Shown: piece by piece, positions 18,098-27,039 of the stretch
How the letters are laid out: every line of letters starts with the position of its first letter
Numbering within the stretch: the first letter of the stretch is position 1
Origin: Magnetospirillum molischianum DSM 120
GTDB taxonomy: Bacteria; Pseudomonadota; Alphaproteobacteria; Rhodospirillales; Magnetospirillaceae
Direction of reading: 5' to 3'
NCBI RefSeq assembly: GCF_000294655.1
Contig: NZ_CAHP01000009.1
Coordinates: 27,607-91,606 of the forward strand
DNA length: 64,000 nucleotides
Notes under the pieces: model-generated
Told to the model about the DNA's origin: nothing
Databases searched by the model: none
The model's input: only the letters and a program-made list of their open reading frames with translations
Program-made: the position numbers and the translations under genes

Positions 18098-18703
18098 TTA
18101 CAAGTGGATCAAGGTCGGCGCTAACCAGCCCAGCAGCGCAAAGCCCAGGCCGACCGCACCAAGCCCTCCCGCAGCGAACGCCAGGGCAATGGCTCCGGTC
18201 ACCGCCGCCGCCGAGCACAGCACGATCGCAATCTGCAACGCGGCAGCGCCATATTCGTAAAGGTGATAGGACGCCAACGCGGTTCGATGCACTTCTTCCG
18301 CCGCCTTGGCGCGGGCGGCAAGTTCTTTTCGGCCTTCGTTGGTTTCCGGCTCGCTGCGATAGCGCTGTGCCGTCGCCCGCCAATCGGTAACCTTCTTCTC
18401 CAGCGCTTGAACCGCTGGTTCGGGCAGACCCGTAACGGCAACGGCTTCCAACGCGTCGGCGGCCGTTTCCATCGTCGTCATGCGTATGGTCTTGGCCTGG
18501 AAGAAGGCCCACAGGTTCGAGGCTTCGATATTCGCGGAAATAGAATTGTTCTGCGCACTTTTCCCTGCAGCTTCAACAATCGCCAGTAACGCGGCGAGAA
18601 TGCTGATTGCCACAGCGATCTTACGATTGAGCGAGACCTTCTCTGGATCGTGACCGGCGTGAGCGGCTTCGTGTATTGTTTCTTGAGTTTCGTGGACTTC
18701 CAT
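18098..18703 (-). CDS. DUF4337 membrane protein
   Basis: This 201-residue protein has one N-terminal transmembrane helix (KIAVAISILAALLAIVEAAG) and the conserved AQNNSISANIEASNLWAFFQAKTIR segment. A helical soluble middle and two C-terminal hydrophobic helices follow. This matches the DUF4337 family, whose function is unknown. It converges on glk with a gap of about 20 bases. Confidence 0.82.
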   Translation of the reverse strand: MEVHETQETIHEAAHAGHDPEKVSLNRKIAVAISILAALLAIVEAAGKSAQNNSISANIEASNLWAFFQAKTIRMTTMETAADALEAVAVTGLPEPAVQALEKKVTDWRATAQRYRSEPETNEGRKELAARAKAAEEVHRTALASYHLYEYGAAALQIAIVLCSAAAVTGAIALAFAAGGLGAVGLGFALLGWLAPTLIHL

Positions 18704-18819
18704 GGCTGACCTTTTCTTTCAGATCCGCTACCGTAAAATCTCGGCAATCGCAATCGATCGCCGCGCCCCCCCCTGTAAGCGGTAGGCGGGGGTCTTTAGG
18801 AATCCTTGAGCCTAACCCA

Positions 18820-18848
18820 TTCCCGATGCGTTTCCTTCATCGGGAATT
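18820..18848. repeat. inverted repeat upstream of the YciI gene
   Basis: ATTCCCGAT and ATCGGGAAT form a 9-bp stem around an 11-base loop, about 50 bases before the yciI-like start codon. No T tract follows, so it may be a regulatory hairpin in the leader. Confidence 0.45.
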
Positions 18849-18896
18849 AGTATTAAAGTCTCTTAGTTCATTTCCGTTTTCCGGAGAACTCATACT

Positions 18897-19172
18897 ATGT
18901 TCGTCGTTCGCTGTCAGGACAAGCCCGACCATCAACATGTCAGGCTGGACAATCGCTCGGACCACCTCGCCTTTCTCAATGCCCATCTCGAAACGCTGGT
19001 CCTGGCCGGTCCGTTGTTGAGCGACGACCGCCAGACGATGATCGGCAGCCTTCTGGTGTTCAACATCGCCGACCGTGCCGCGCTTGACGCTGTTCTGGCC
19101 GCCGACCCCTATGCCAAGGCCGGTCTATTCGAATCGGTCACCGTCACCCCCTTCAAGAAAGTTCTGCCCTGA
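18897..19172 (+). CDS. YciI family protein
   Basis: This 91-residue ferredoxin-like-fold protein begins MFVVRCQDKPDH and has the conserved R..H..(F)L, GPLLSDD and VFNIADRAALDAVLAADPYAKAGLF blocks. YciI-like proteins have a His-Asp pair and are thought to be small hydrolases or dehydratases; the substrate is unknown. A good ribosome site, GGAGAA, precedes the ATG. The stop codon shares a base with the following EVE-domain start, so they form a two-gene operon. Confidence 0.9.
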   Translation: MFVVRCQDKPDHQHVRLDNRSDHLAFLNAHLETLVLAGPLLSDDRQTMIGSLLVFNIADRAALDAVLAADPYAKAGLFESVTVTPFKKVLP

Positions 19173-19585
19173 TGGCATGGTGGCTGGTCAAGTCCGAGCC
19201 GGAAACGTGGTCTTGGGACGACCATGTTCGTGTCGGAACCCAGGCCTGGGACGGTGTTCGCAACGCCCAGGCCGCCAGCTACTTAAAGTCCATGACTGTT
19301 GGCGACATGGCTTTTTTCTACCATTCGGTCAAAGAGCGGCGAATCGTCGGGCTGGTTAAGGTGACCGCTCCGGCCCACCCGGACCCAACCGATCCGACCG
19401 GGCGCTGGGTTGCCGTCGATTTCACCGCGATCAAAGCGGTGGCGCGGCCGGTCGATCTGGCTACGATCAAGGCCGTCCCGGAATTGGCGCACCTTGCCCT
19501 GGTTCGGCAATCACGCCTGTCTGTCAGCCCGGTTGATGACGAGGCAGCCCGCCTTATTCTCGCCATGGCTGATGAACCTATTTAA
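19172..19585 (+). CDS. EVE domain protein
   Basis: This 137-residue protein starts MAWWLVKSEPETWSWDD and continues VGTQAWDGVRNAQAASYLKSMTVGDMAFFYHS. These are hallmark blocks of the EVE (thymocyte nuclear protein 1) family, a PUA-like fold that reads modified bases. In bacteria EVE proteins are linked to modified nucleic acids, and some to modification-dependent restriction. Here it is paired only with YciI, the usual housekeeping context. Confidence 0.92.
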   Translation: MAWWLVKSEPETWSWDDHVRVGTQAWDGVRNAQAASYLKSMTVGDMAFFYHSVKERRIVGLVKVTAPAHPDPTDPTGRWVAVDFTAIKAVARPVDLATIKAVPELAHLALVRQSRLSVSPVDDEAARLILAMADEPI

Positions 19586-19777
19586 ACTTATCTTTTTTCC
19601 CGCGAAAACAAGGTCGAACCAAGTCAATTGGGCAGGGTGGCAACATACCCCCCAGTCATGCTTGTTTCGCATGGCAGACTCGCACATAATCCAGCCACAT
19701 AAGAGACGAGGAAACGCCCCGCGCCGGCACCCCACCAGGCGCGGGCCACAAACAGAAAAAAGGGAGACTGCCCCGCG

Positions 19778-21712
19778 ATGACCGACGTCTATTCCATTCC
19801 CGCCGAGATCGCAAAGTCCGCCTGGATCGATCAAAAGAAATATACCGAATGGTATGAACGTTCGATCAAAGATCCCGAGGGCTTTTGGGCCGAGCAGGGT
19901 AAGCGCCTTGACTGGATTAAGCCATATACTCAGGTCAAGGACGTCTCTTTTACCGGCGACGTACATATCCGCTGGTTCCAGGACGGCACTTTGAACGTTG
20001 CCGCCAATTGCCTTGATCGCCACCTCGCCACCCGAGGCGACCAGACCGCGATCATCTGGGAAGGCGACGATCCCGCCGAATCCGCTCATATCACCTATCG
20101 CGACCTGCACGAACGGGTCTGCCGCCTCGCCAACGCCATGACCGATCTGGGCGTCAAGAAGGGCGAGCGCGTCACCATCTATCTGCCGATGATTCCCGAA
20201 GCCGCGGTCGCCATGCTGGCTTGCGCCCGTATCGGCGCAATCCATTCAGTGGTGTTCGGCGGATTCTCGCCGGATTCGCTGGCCGGACGCATCCAGGATT
20301 GCGATTCGTCGCTGCTGATCACTGCCGACGAAGGTCTGCGCGGCGGCCGCAAGGTGCCGCTGAAAGCCAATGCCGACAAGGCGTTGGAGAGCTGCGGATC
20401 GGTCAAGAACGTGATCGTGGTCAAGCGCACCGGCGGCACTGTCGCGATGGAAGCGGGACGCGACCATTGGTATCAGGATCTGGTCGAGAAAGCGGCCCCC
20501 ACCCATGTCCCGGCAGAGATCGACGCCGAAGACCCGCTGTTCATCCTCTACACCTCCGGTTCGACCGGCAAGCCGAAGGGCGTCCTGCACACGTCGGGCG
20601 GTTATCTGCTTTATGCCGCGATCACGCACCAATACGTGTTCGACTATCACGACGGCGAGGTCTATTGGTGCACCGCTGACGTCGGTTGGGTCACCGGCCA
20701 TTCCTACATCGTCTACGGTCCGCTGGCCAACGGTGCCACCACCCTGATGTTCGAAGGCGTGCCGAACTACCCGACCGTCTCCCGCTTCTGGGATGTGATC
20801 GACAAGCACAAGGTCAACATCTTCTACACCGCCCCCACCGCGATCCGCGCCCTGATGCGCGAGGGCGAAGCTCCGGTCAAGCGCACCAGCCGCGCCAGCC
20901 TGCGTCTGCTGGGATCGGTCGGCGAACCGATCAACCCCGAAGCCTGGACCTGGTACCACCGTGTCGTTGGCGACGATCGTTGCCCGATTGTCGATACTTG
21001 GTGGCAGACCGAGACCGGCGGCATCCTGATCACCCCACTCCCCGGTGCGACGGCACTGAAGCCGGGCTCGGCCACCCTGCCCTTCTTCGGTGTCAAGCCG
21101 GTGATGGTCGATGCCGAGGGCAAGATCTTGGAAGGCGCGGTCGAAGGCAATCTGTGCATCGCCGAATCCTGGCCGGGCCAGATGCGCACGGTCTATGGCG
21201 ATCACGAGCGCTTCGTCCAGACTTACTTCTCCACCTATAAGGGGATGTACTTCACTGGTGACGGTGCGCGGCGCGACGAGGATGGCTATTACTGGATCAC
21301 CGGCCGGGTCGATGACGTTATCAACGTGTCCGGTCACCGCATGGGCACCGCCGAGGTTGAATCCGCCCTGGTCGCCCATCCAAAGGTCGCCGAGGCCGCC
21401 GTCGTCGGCTATCCCCACGAGATCAAGGGACAGGGCATTTACGCCTATGTCACCCTGGTCGCCGACGAGGAACCGACCGAGGAACTGCGCAAGGAACTGG
21501 TCAATTGGGTCCGCAAGGAAATCGGTCCGATCGCCAGCCCCGACCTGATCCAATGGTCACCGGGCCTGCCCAAGACCCGCTCGGGCAAGATCATGCGCCG
21601 CATTCTGCGTAAGATCGCCGAGAACCAGCATGACACGCTGGGCGATACCTCGACCCTGGCCGACCCCACCGTTGTTGAGGATCTGATCGACAATCGGATG
21701 AATCGCGTCTAA
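19778..21712 (+). CDS. acs: acetyl-CoA synthetase
   Basis: This 644-residue enzyme converts acetate, ATP and CoA to acetyl-CoA. Motifs are [30 protein letters not shown], the hinge region [18 protein letters not shown] and [13 protein letters not shown], whose lysine is the usual acetylation site. Length equals that of well-studied Acs proteins. AGGGAG lies 13 bases before the ATG. The 190-base upstream region holds the promoter, but I see no clear sigma-54 or CRP site. A GC-rich hairpin follows the stop codon. Confidence 0.96.
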   Translation: MTDVYSIPAEIAKSAWIDQKKYTEWYERSIKDPEGFWAEQGKRLDWIKPYTQVKDVSFTGDVHIRWFQDGTLNVAANCLDRHLATRGDQTAIIWEGDDPAESAHITYRDLHERVCRLANAMTDLGVKKGERVTIYLPMIPEAAVAMLACARIGAIHSVVFGGFSPDSLAGRIQDCDSSLLITADEGLRGGRKVPLKANADKALESCGSVKNVIVVKRTGGTVAMEAGRDHWYQDLVEKAAPTHVPAEIDAEDPLFILYTSGSTGKPKGVLHTSGGYLLYAAITHQYVFDYHDGEVYWCTADVGWVTGHSYIVYGPLANGATTLMFEGVPNYPTVSRFWDVIDKHKVNIFYTAPTAIRALMREGEAPVKRTSRASLRLLGSVGEPINPEAWTWYHRVVGDDRCPIVDTWWQTETGGILITPLPGATALKPGSATLPFFGVKPVMVDAEGKILEGAVEGNLCIAESWPGQMRTVYGDHERFVQTYFSTYKGMYFTGDGARRDEDGYYWITGRVDDVINVSGHRMGTAEVESALVAHPKVAEAAVVGYPHEIKGQGIYAYVTLVADEEPTEELRKELVNWVRKEIGPIASPDLIQWSPGLPKTRSGKIMRRILRKIAENQHDTLGDTSTLADPTVVEDLIDNRMNRV

Positions 21713-21738
21713 GTCAGTACCTGAGTAAGGACGGGTAA

Positions 21739-21763
21739 GGCCCGCGAAGCGCTTCGCGGGCCT
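21739..21763 (+). terminator. probable acs terminator
   Basis: GGCCCGCGAAGC and GCTTCGCGGGCC form a perfect 12-bp palindrome 25 bases after the acs stop, followed by TCATCCTT. The T tract is weak. Confidence 0.6.
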
Positions 21764-21780
21764 CATCCTTGGGCAGGGGG

Positions 21781-22596
21781 ATGAGGATGGTAACGGCGTT
21801 GCTGGCGGCTGCGGGGGGCCTGGCCAGCCTGTATCTTCTGATGTTGCTGGCTCTGGGACTGTTCCAGCGAGACATGATCTATCGGCCCGATCCCACCCGC
21901 ACCGATCCCGCCGATATTGGCCTGAGCGAAATGCTGCCGGTGCCAGTTCGCGTCCATGACGGGCGGCTGATCACCTCATGGTATGCTCCACCGCTTCACC
22001 CCCACGCTCCCACCTTGGTCATGTTTCACGGCAATGCCGGAACCAACGCCAAACGCGCCCACAAGGCCCGCTTTCTGCTTGATGCCGGATTCGGCGTATT
22101 CATGGTCGAATATCGCGGCTATGGCGGCAACAGCGGACAGCCCAGCGAAGCAGACCTGACCGCCGATGCCCGCGCCGTGCTGGAGTGGTTGGCCGGTCGC
22201 GGTGTTGGATCGGGACGTCTGGTTCTGTGCGGAGAATCGATTGGATCAGGCGTCGCCATGGCGATGACCCGAGAGATTGAACCACTGGCGGTGATTCTGG
22301 AATGTCCCTTCACCGCCCTGGCCGACCTTGCCCCGCCTTACGTCCCGACCGTGCTGGCCCGATGGCTGATGCGGGATCATTTCGACAATCTGACCAAGAT
22401 CGCCGCGCTGAAGGCACCATTGCTGATTATCCACGGAGAACAGGACGACCTGACCCCGCCCGCGATGGCCCGGACCCTGGTCGCCGCCGCCGGATCGGCC
22501 GACAAGGGGGCGGTGTTCCTCCCCCTCGCCCATCACAACGATTTATGGGAACACGGTGCGGAACGACCGATCCTCGATTTCCTGCGCCGCCTATAG
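21781..22596 (+). CDS. membrane-anchored alpha/beta hydrolase (ABHD13/17-like)
   Basis: This ~271-residue protein has one N-terminal transmembrane helix. It is followed by MFHGNAGTNAKRAHKARFLLDAG (oxyanion region), the nucleophile elbow LCGESIGSG, an acid region HGEQDDLTPP and a late His in LAHHNDLWEHG. This matches the BEM46/ABHD13-like serine hydrolase group; the substrate is unknown. ATG at 21781 or 21787 follows GGGGG. It converges on korB. Confidence 0.87.
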   Translation: MRMVTALLAAAGGLASLYLLMLLALGLFQRDMIYRPDPTRTDPADIGLSEMLPVPVRVHDGRLITSWYAPPLHPHAPTLVMFHGNAGTNAKRAHKARFLLDAGFGVFMVEYRGYGGNSGQPSEADLTADARAVLEWLAGRGVGSGRLVLCGESIGSGVAMAMTREIEPLAVILECPFTALADLAPPYVPTVLARWLMRDHFDNLTKIAALKAPLLIIHGEQDDLTPPAMARTLVAAAGSADKGAVFLPLAHHNDLWEHGAERPILDFLRRL

Positions 22597-22647
22597 CCCA
22601 TCGGGCCGATCGCTCCCCGACACTCCCACCGGGCCGGAAAGACCCCG

Positions 22648-22662
22648 ATGGGAGTGGGTGGA
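22648..22662. terminator. hairpin between alpha/beta hydrolase and korB genes
   Basis: Around this position ACTCCCA and TGGGAGT form a 7-bp stem with a GC-rich loop between two convergent stop codons. The T tract is missing, so termination strength is uncertain. Confidence 0.35.
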
Positions 22663-22676
22663 ACCAACGAGAAACG

Positions 22677-23504
22677 CTATACCGCGAACTCGGCATCAAG
22701 ATCGGCGATAGAGCATTCCGTCGAACGTGGCTTGACGAACGAGTCGCGATTGCCTCGGTACAGCACGCCCATATTGAAGCCATCGTCGGTCATCAGCCGC
22801 CGAGCCGCCTGAGCCGGATCGGACGTGGCGGGGAAGCCGGATTGCCGCACCACGTTTTTCCAGTCGCGCTGTTCTTCGCGGAAGGTAATGCACGGTGACA
22901 TCACGACGACGAAAGAAAAACCAGGATGACGGATCGCTTCGGCGATCAGTGCCGCCGTGCCGTTGGTATCACCGGAAAAAGCCCGCGCGATAAAATTGGC
23001 CCCGGAGGCCAAGGCAATGGCAAGAGGATGGAACGGAGTAACGCCGGTTCCACCGGGCGGAGCCATCGCCGAAGCATCCCAATCGGCCTCGGTCGTGGGT
23101 GAAGGCTGGCCCTTGGTCATGCCATAGACCCGGTTATCCATCACCACATAGGTCATATCGACATTCCGGCGGCAGGCATGGATGAAGTGGTTGCCGCCGA
23201 TCGAAAAACCATCGCCGTCGCCACCCGCGACCAGCACGGTCAGATCGGGCCGGGCCAGCTTCAGCCCCGCCCCCACCGCCAGGGCGCGACCATGGATCGA
23301 GTGGAAACCATAGGTGTTGGTGTAGGCCGGAATGCGTGACGAGCAACCGATCCCCGACACAACCGACGTCTGATGCGGAGCCAGTTCCAGATCGGCAAAA
23401 GCTTTGGCAATCGAGGACAGGACGCCGTAATCGCCGCATCCGGGACACCAGACCGGCTTGACGTCGGACCGGAAATCCTTCGCGCTAAAAGTGGGAGCAT
23501 TCAT
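22677..23504 (-). CDS. korB: 2-oxoacid:ferredoxin oxidoreductase, beta subunit (2-oxoglutarate type)
   Basis: This 275-residue thiamine-diphosphate subunit has VWCPGCGDYGVL near the N-terminus. SGIGCSSRIPAY follows, then the TPP/Mg motif GGDGDGFSIGGNH with a downstream VMDNRVYGMTKGQ. With the fused alpha subunit it would oxidatively decarboxylate a 2-oxoacid, most likely 2-oxoglutarate, to the acyl-CoA while reducing ferredoxin. It starts three bases after the korA stop. Other 2-oxoacids cannot be excluded from sequence alone. Confidence 0.9.
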   Translation of the reverse strand: MNAPTFSAKDFRSDVKPVWCPGCGDYGVLSSIAKAFADLELAPHQTSVVSGIGCSSRIPAYTNTYGFHSIHGRALAVGAGLKLARPDLTVLVAGGDGDGFSIGGNHFIHACRRNVDMTYVVMDNRVYGMTKGQPSPTTEADWDASAMAPPGGTGVTPFHPLAIALASGANFIARAFSGDTNGTAALIAEAIRHPGFSFVVVMSPCITFREEQRDWKNVVRQSGFPATSDPAQAARRLMTDDGFNMGVLYRGNRDSFVKPRSTECSIADLDAEFAV

Positions 23505-23507
23505 GAC

Positions 23508-25241
23508 TTACTTCCCCATCGCAAGAAGGCGGGCATGGATCTCGCCTGGGCGGATCGGCAACGGACCGGGACGGCTCAACAGGTCGGGCCGGGCGGGCAG
23601 ATCGTACTCGCCGCGCAGATAGCGGTTGAACTGGCCGAGATGGCTTTGTTCCACCACCAGAATCCGGCGCACCCCGTCAAGGGCACGAGCCATCTCCTCG
23701 GGCCGGATGGGATAAAGCAGACGCGGCGCGATCAGGCGGGCGTTGACGCCATCGGCACGGGCACGGTGAACGGCCTCACGCGCGGCACCGGTGCACGACC
23801 CCCAGGTGATGACAGCGATCTCACCCTCGCCTTCGATCGTCGCCCAATGCGGCCCGTAATCATGCAAGACCAACTTACGCAGACGCTTGTCAAGCTGACG
23901 GAAGTGGTCGGACGCCTGCGACGACGGCGTACCGGATTCGGCATGTTCGAGTCCGTCGGCGGTATACTGACAGCCAGGAGTACCGGGAACCGGCATTGGC
24001 GACACACCCGTATTGGTAAGGGCGTAGCGCTTGAACGTCTCGCCCTCTTCTGGCGTGCGGGCGATCTCGCGATTGGCGAAAAACGGGCTGGCTGCCGCCG
24101 GATCGATCACGGCGCGGCTTTGCCCCAGAGACTGATCTGACAGCACGATACAGGGGGCCTGCATCGCCTCGGCCAGATGGACCGCCCACTGAGTGGTAAA
24201 CAGACAATCGCCGATCGATTGCGGCGCGACCACCAGATGCGGCGCATCGCCATGCAAGCCGTAAAGGGCGATGTTAAGATCGGATTGCTCGGACTTGGTG
24301 GGGATGCCGGTCGAAGGGCCGCCACGCTGAACGTCAAGCACCACCACGGGGGTCTCGGACGACACAGCCAGCCCCAGCCCTTCGGTCATCAAAGCCAGAC
24401 CTGGACCCGCGGTAGCGGTAATCGAGGCATCGCCGCCGAACGAAGCGCCGATACACATGTTGATCGATGCGAGTTCGTCCTCGGCCTGAACAAAGACACC
24501 GCCAATCTTGGGCAGAGCGGCGCTGAGATACTCCAACGATTCAGTGGCGGGCGTGATCGGATAGGCGGCACAGAAACGGATGCCACCCCGGATCGCGCCC
24601 AACCCGGCGGCATGATTGCCCGAGATGGTCCACCGTCCCCCATGACGGGGCAAGGCGGGATGAAGCTTGCGACAGTTCGCCACCAGGGAATCGCCGGTTT
24701 CGGCACCATGGCGCACCGCCGCCAGCGAGGCTTCGAACGCGTCGGCGTGCTTTTTCTTCAGAGACTTACCCAGCACTTCCGCTACCGGCTCGACACCCAA
24801 CCCGATCAGCGCAGCGACAACGCCAAGTGCAATCATGTTGGGTCGGCCGCCAGGAATCGTTTGGGCCAGATCCTTCATCGGCAGATCGACGATACGGGCA
24901 CCCGAACGCGTGAGAACTTCGGGCACCTCGCCTGCGGCAGGGTCGGCCAGAATGAGGCTTTCGCCATTCAACGGCAGTTCGGCGGCAAAGCGGGCGACAT
25001 TCAACCAGTCAATCGCCAGCAGGATCTGGAACGTGTCGTCTACGGAAGTGATCGGCTCGGCCGACAGGCGCAACAGCGCCGCTGCCTCACCACCGCGAAT
25101 TTGCGGGCCGGAGGAACGGCTGAACAGCGCGTAGTAACCGGCCTGAGCTGCGGCATCCACCAACATGTTGGCAGCTGTCATCACCCCGGCACCACCGCTG
25201 CCGCACAAGGCGATCGAGACTGAACCTGAACTGATCGTCAT
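23508..25241 (-). CDS. korA: 2-oxoacid:ferredoxin oxidoreductase, fused gamma-alpha subunit
   Basis: This 577-residue protein fuses a gamma domain (residues about 1-185: ALCGSGGAGVMTAANMLVDAA and SRSSGPQIRGGEAAALLRL) to an alpha domain (from about 200: NHAAGLGAIRGGIRFCAAYPITPATE). It holds the pyrimidine side of TPP and the CoA-binding region. The fused form with a separate short KorB is typical of KorAB in bacteria with a reductive or anaerobic TCA variant, or with ferredoxin-dependent aromatic metabolism. The divergent ferredoxin gene is a plausible electron acceptor. Confidence 0.9.
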   Translation of the reverse strand: MTISSGSVSIALCGSGGAGVMTAANMLVDAAAQAGYYALFSRSSGPQIRGGEAAALLRLSAEPITSVDDTFQILLAIDWLNVARFAAELPLNGESLILADPAAGEVPEVLTRSGARIVDLPMKDLAQTIPGGRPNMIALGVVAALIGLGVEPVAEVLGKSLKKKHADAFEASLAAVRHGAETGDSLVANCRKLHPALPRHGGRWTISGNHAAGLGAIRGGIRFCAAYPITPATESLEYLSAALPKIGGVFVQAEDELASINMCIGASFGGDASITATAGPGLALMTEGLGLAVSSETPVVVLDVQRGGPSTGIPTKSEQSDLNIALYGLHGDAPHLVVAPQSIGDCLFTTQWAVHLAEAMQAPCIVLSDQSLGQSRAVIDPAAASPFFANREIARTPEEGETFKRYALTNTGVSPMPVPGTPGCQYTADGLEHAESGTPSSQASDHFRQLDKRLRKLVLHDYGPHWATIEGEGEIAVITWGSCTGAAREAVHRARADGVNARLIAPRLLYPIRPEEMARALDGVRRILVVEQSHLGQFNRYLRGEYDLPARPDLLSRPGPLPIRPGEIHARLLAMGK

Positions 25242-25668
25242 ATGGTTACGTCCCCTCGGAATCTTGGCCCCCCGGTTCCGATCACTGTTCCGAAGGTCCT
25301 GGCCACGTCGTTACGTCTGGCATCGCGCCGCGCGGGCAAACCGGCGCGACTCGCCCCGTCTCTGCTCACCAGGACGAATCCGCCCCTCTGCCTCTTCTGA
25401 CCTGGAGGCCATAAGCTCGGCGATAATGTCGCCGGAACAGGTGGGGGGCCGGGCGAAAGCTCGGGGTCGGCTATAATAGCTGGGGTATTCACACTGAGCG
25501 AGCGGGATTTGCGCCAATTACGCAAAGGAAAACCCCAAAGGGAATCCGGTTGCATTGGCCACGTCCAAACCGATATACGCCGAAGGGACCGGCGTCGCTC
25601 TATGGCGCGCGCCATCCGCCCTTCGCACACACAGCGGGAGGGCTTCGACGAGAAGAGAGGAACGCAAG
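25242..25668. promoter_or_regulatory. divergent korA / ferredoxin control region
   Basis: This 427-base gap holds no convincing gene. It contains an inverted repeat TTTGCG-N7-CGCAAA at 25508-25526 and a TATAAT at 25472-25477 without a good -35 partner. The frames open across it look like chance in GC-rich DNA. Confidence 0.45.
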
Positions 25669-25908
25669 ATGTCCCTGAAGATCAATGACGATTGCACCAG
25701 CTGCGATGCCTGCGTCTCGGCCTGTCCTAACGACGCCATTTCCTCCGGCGACGTGATCTACGTCATCGCAGCCGACCGCTGCACCGAATGCGTCGGAGCC
25801 GAAGATAGCCCTCAGTGCCAGTTGGTCTGTCCCGCCGACGCCATCATCGCCGGTGTCGCCGAAAGCAAGGATGCGCTGATGGCCAAGTACCAATCTCTGC
25901 ACGGCTGA
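25669..25908 (+). CDS. 2[4Fe-4S] ferredoxin, YfhL/Alvin type
   Basis: A 79-residue ferredoxin starting MSLKINDDCTSCDACVSACP. The first cluster motif is CxxCxxCxxxCP. The second is CTECVGAEDSPQCQLVCP, with eight residues between the second and third cysteines; that insertion marks the Allochromatium-type ferredoxins, whose clusters have very low potentials. It is divergent from korAB and is the likely electron acceptor. AAGAGAGGAA precedes the ATG, and a strong terminator follows, so the gene is monocistronic. Confidence 0.93.
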   Translation: MSLKINDDCTSCDACVSACPNDAISSGDVIYVIAADRCTECVGAEDSPQCQLVCPADAIIAGVAESKDALMAKYQSLHG

Positions 25909-25924
25909 CCTCCGCCGGTCGAAC

Positions 25925-25957
25925 AACCCCGCCGAAGCGATTCGGCGGGGTTTGTTT
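25925..25957 (+). terminator. intrinsic terminator of the ferredoxin gene
   Basis: AACCCCGCCGAA, GCGA loop, TTCGGCGGGGTT, then TGTTT: a 12-bp perfect stem with a GNRA loop and a U-rich tail. Confidence 0.9.
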
Positions 25958-25979
25958 ATGGGCAGAGGGACAGAATCAT

Positions 25980-26153
25980 CTACTCGGATACGGGAGGCGC
26001 ATTCTTCGTATCGGGTCCGGTGGTCGAGGCGGCTTCGGTCTCGGGAGATTGCGGGGAGGGTTCGGACCGGGCACGGCTTTGCGCCTTGCGCCGGGCTAGA
26101 TTGGCCCGCAACGCCTCAGCCTGACGGGCCTCACGATTGGCCGACGCACTCAT
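25980..26153 (-). CDS. short basic alphaproteobacterial protein
   Basis: A 57-residue protein beginning MSASANREARQAEALRANLARRKAQSR, with a low-complexity acidic and Ser/Pro-rich tail. The REARQAEALRANLARRKAQ core resembles short conserved proteins I recall from Rhodospirillales genomes, without known function. Its ATG overlaps the stop of the hemerythrin-receiver gene (ATGA), so translation is coupled. Confidence 0.6.
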   Translation of the reverse strand: MSASANREARQAEALRANLARRKAQSRARSEPSPQSPETEAASTTGPDTKNAPPVSE

Positions 26154-27019
26154 GACCGTCTCCTGCTCTGCAAGATCAACTGAGCGATACATTCCAGCAG
26201 AGTACCGGCAGCGATCGGCTTGCGCATAAAATCGTCGGCTCCGGCAGCCAAGGCGACGTCACGCCGCTCCGGCCCTTCATAGGCTGACAGCATCAGCACC
26301 GGCAAGGCCGACGACACACCCCCCGAGGTTCGTATCCAGCGCACCAGATCAAGGCCGCTTTCGTCGCCGATATGCCAGTCCGAGATCACCAGCCCGAAAC
26401 CACCCGCGTTCAGCGCTGCCCGCGCCTCGTCAATGCCGGCGACAATCGTCACACCGCCGATTCCGACGGCCCACAGGATGGTCGAGAGAATTTCGCGGAA
26501 GTTCAGATTGTCATCGACCACCAGAACGCGCAACCGCCGCCAATCTACCGAAGAGTCTTCGTCCGACGAAAGACTGTCTCCGCCCAGCGGCCTTACGCCG
26601 CCCGCATCCAGGGCTTCACGGTGCCCGACCAGACTGGTGCGATACCCCATGTCCGAAGTGCAGATATGGTCGATCAGCCAGCGATTGAGAAAGGTCAGGC
26701 AATCGCGGGCGCGAACGCTGGTCTGATCGGCTTCATACCGGCGCTGGAGCCGCTCGACCTGCTCGACAAACCCGACATGGGTCTGCCGATGCTGATCGAG
26801 CAGCGGAAAACGGCACGCCCGCATCATCCGTTCCTCGCGGTCGAAATGACTCGAGGCGTATTCCTCCAGCGCCCGGAGAACACTGCCGACAGCGGCGTAT
26901 TCCTCGGCATCCCCAATCGAGCGTTGAAGATGATTGATGAGGCCGATCAGGATGCGGTGATCCGCATCCAGGATCGGAACCCCGACACTCATCATCTCGC
27001 TCCAGTGGATGCCGCTCAT
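26150..27019 (-). CDS. bacteriohemerythrin fused to a response-regulator receiver domain
   Basis: This 289-residue protein has an N-terminal hemerythrin domain (about 1-130) with all di-iron ligand motifs: DADHRILIGLIN, HFDREERMM, HRQTHVGF and HICTSDMGY. A C-terminal receiver (about 160-285) has VLVVDDNLNFR, phospho-acceptor Asp in VISDWHIGDESG and Lys in MRKPIAAG. It plausibly links O2 or NO sensing to phosphorelay output, but no output domain or kinase gene is next to it. Hemerythrin proteins are abundant in magnetospirilla. It follows ilvD by about 20 bases. Confidence 0.9.
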   Translation of the reverse strand: MSGIHWSEMMSVGVPILDADHRILIGLINHLQRSIGDAEEYAAVGSVLRALEEYASSHFDREERMMRACRFPLLDQHRQTHVGFVEQVERLQRRYEADQTSVRARDCLTFLNRWLIDHICTSDMGYRTSLVGHREALDAGGVRPLGGDSLSSDEDSSVDWRRLRVLVVDDNLNFREILSTILWAVGIGGVTIVAGIDEARAALNAGGFGLVISDWHIGDESGLDLVRWIRTSGGVSSALPVLMLSAYEGPERRDVALAAGADDFMRKPIAAGTLLECIAQLILQSRRRS

Positions 27020-27039
27020 GTGCTAAATATCAACCCACC

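Noticed and set aside
19586..19777. sigma-54 promoter for acs
   Set aside because: TGGCA motifs occur at two places, but the -12 GC does not fall at the required spacing.
20246..21553. 435-codon minus-strand frame opposite acs
   Set aside because: Antisense shadow of acs, caused by codon bias.
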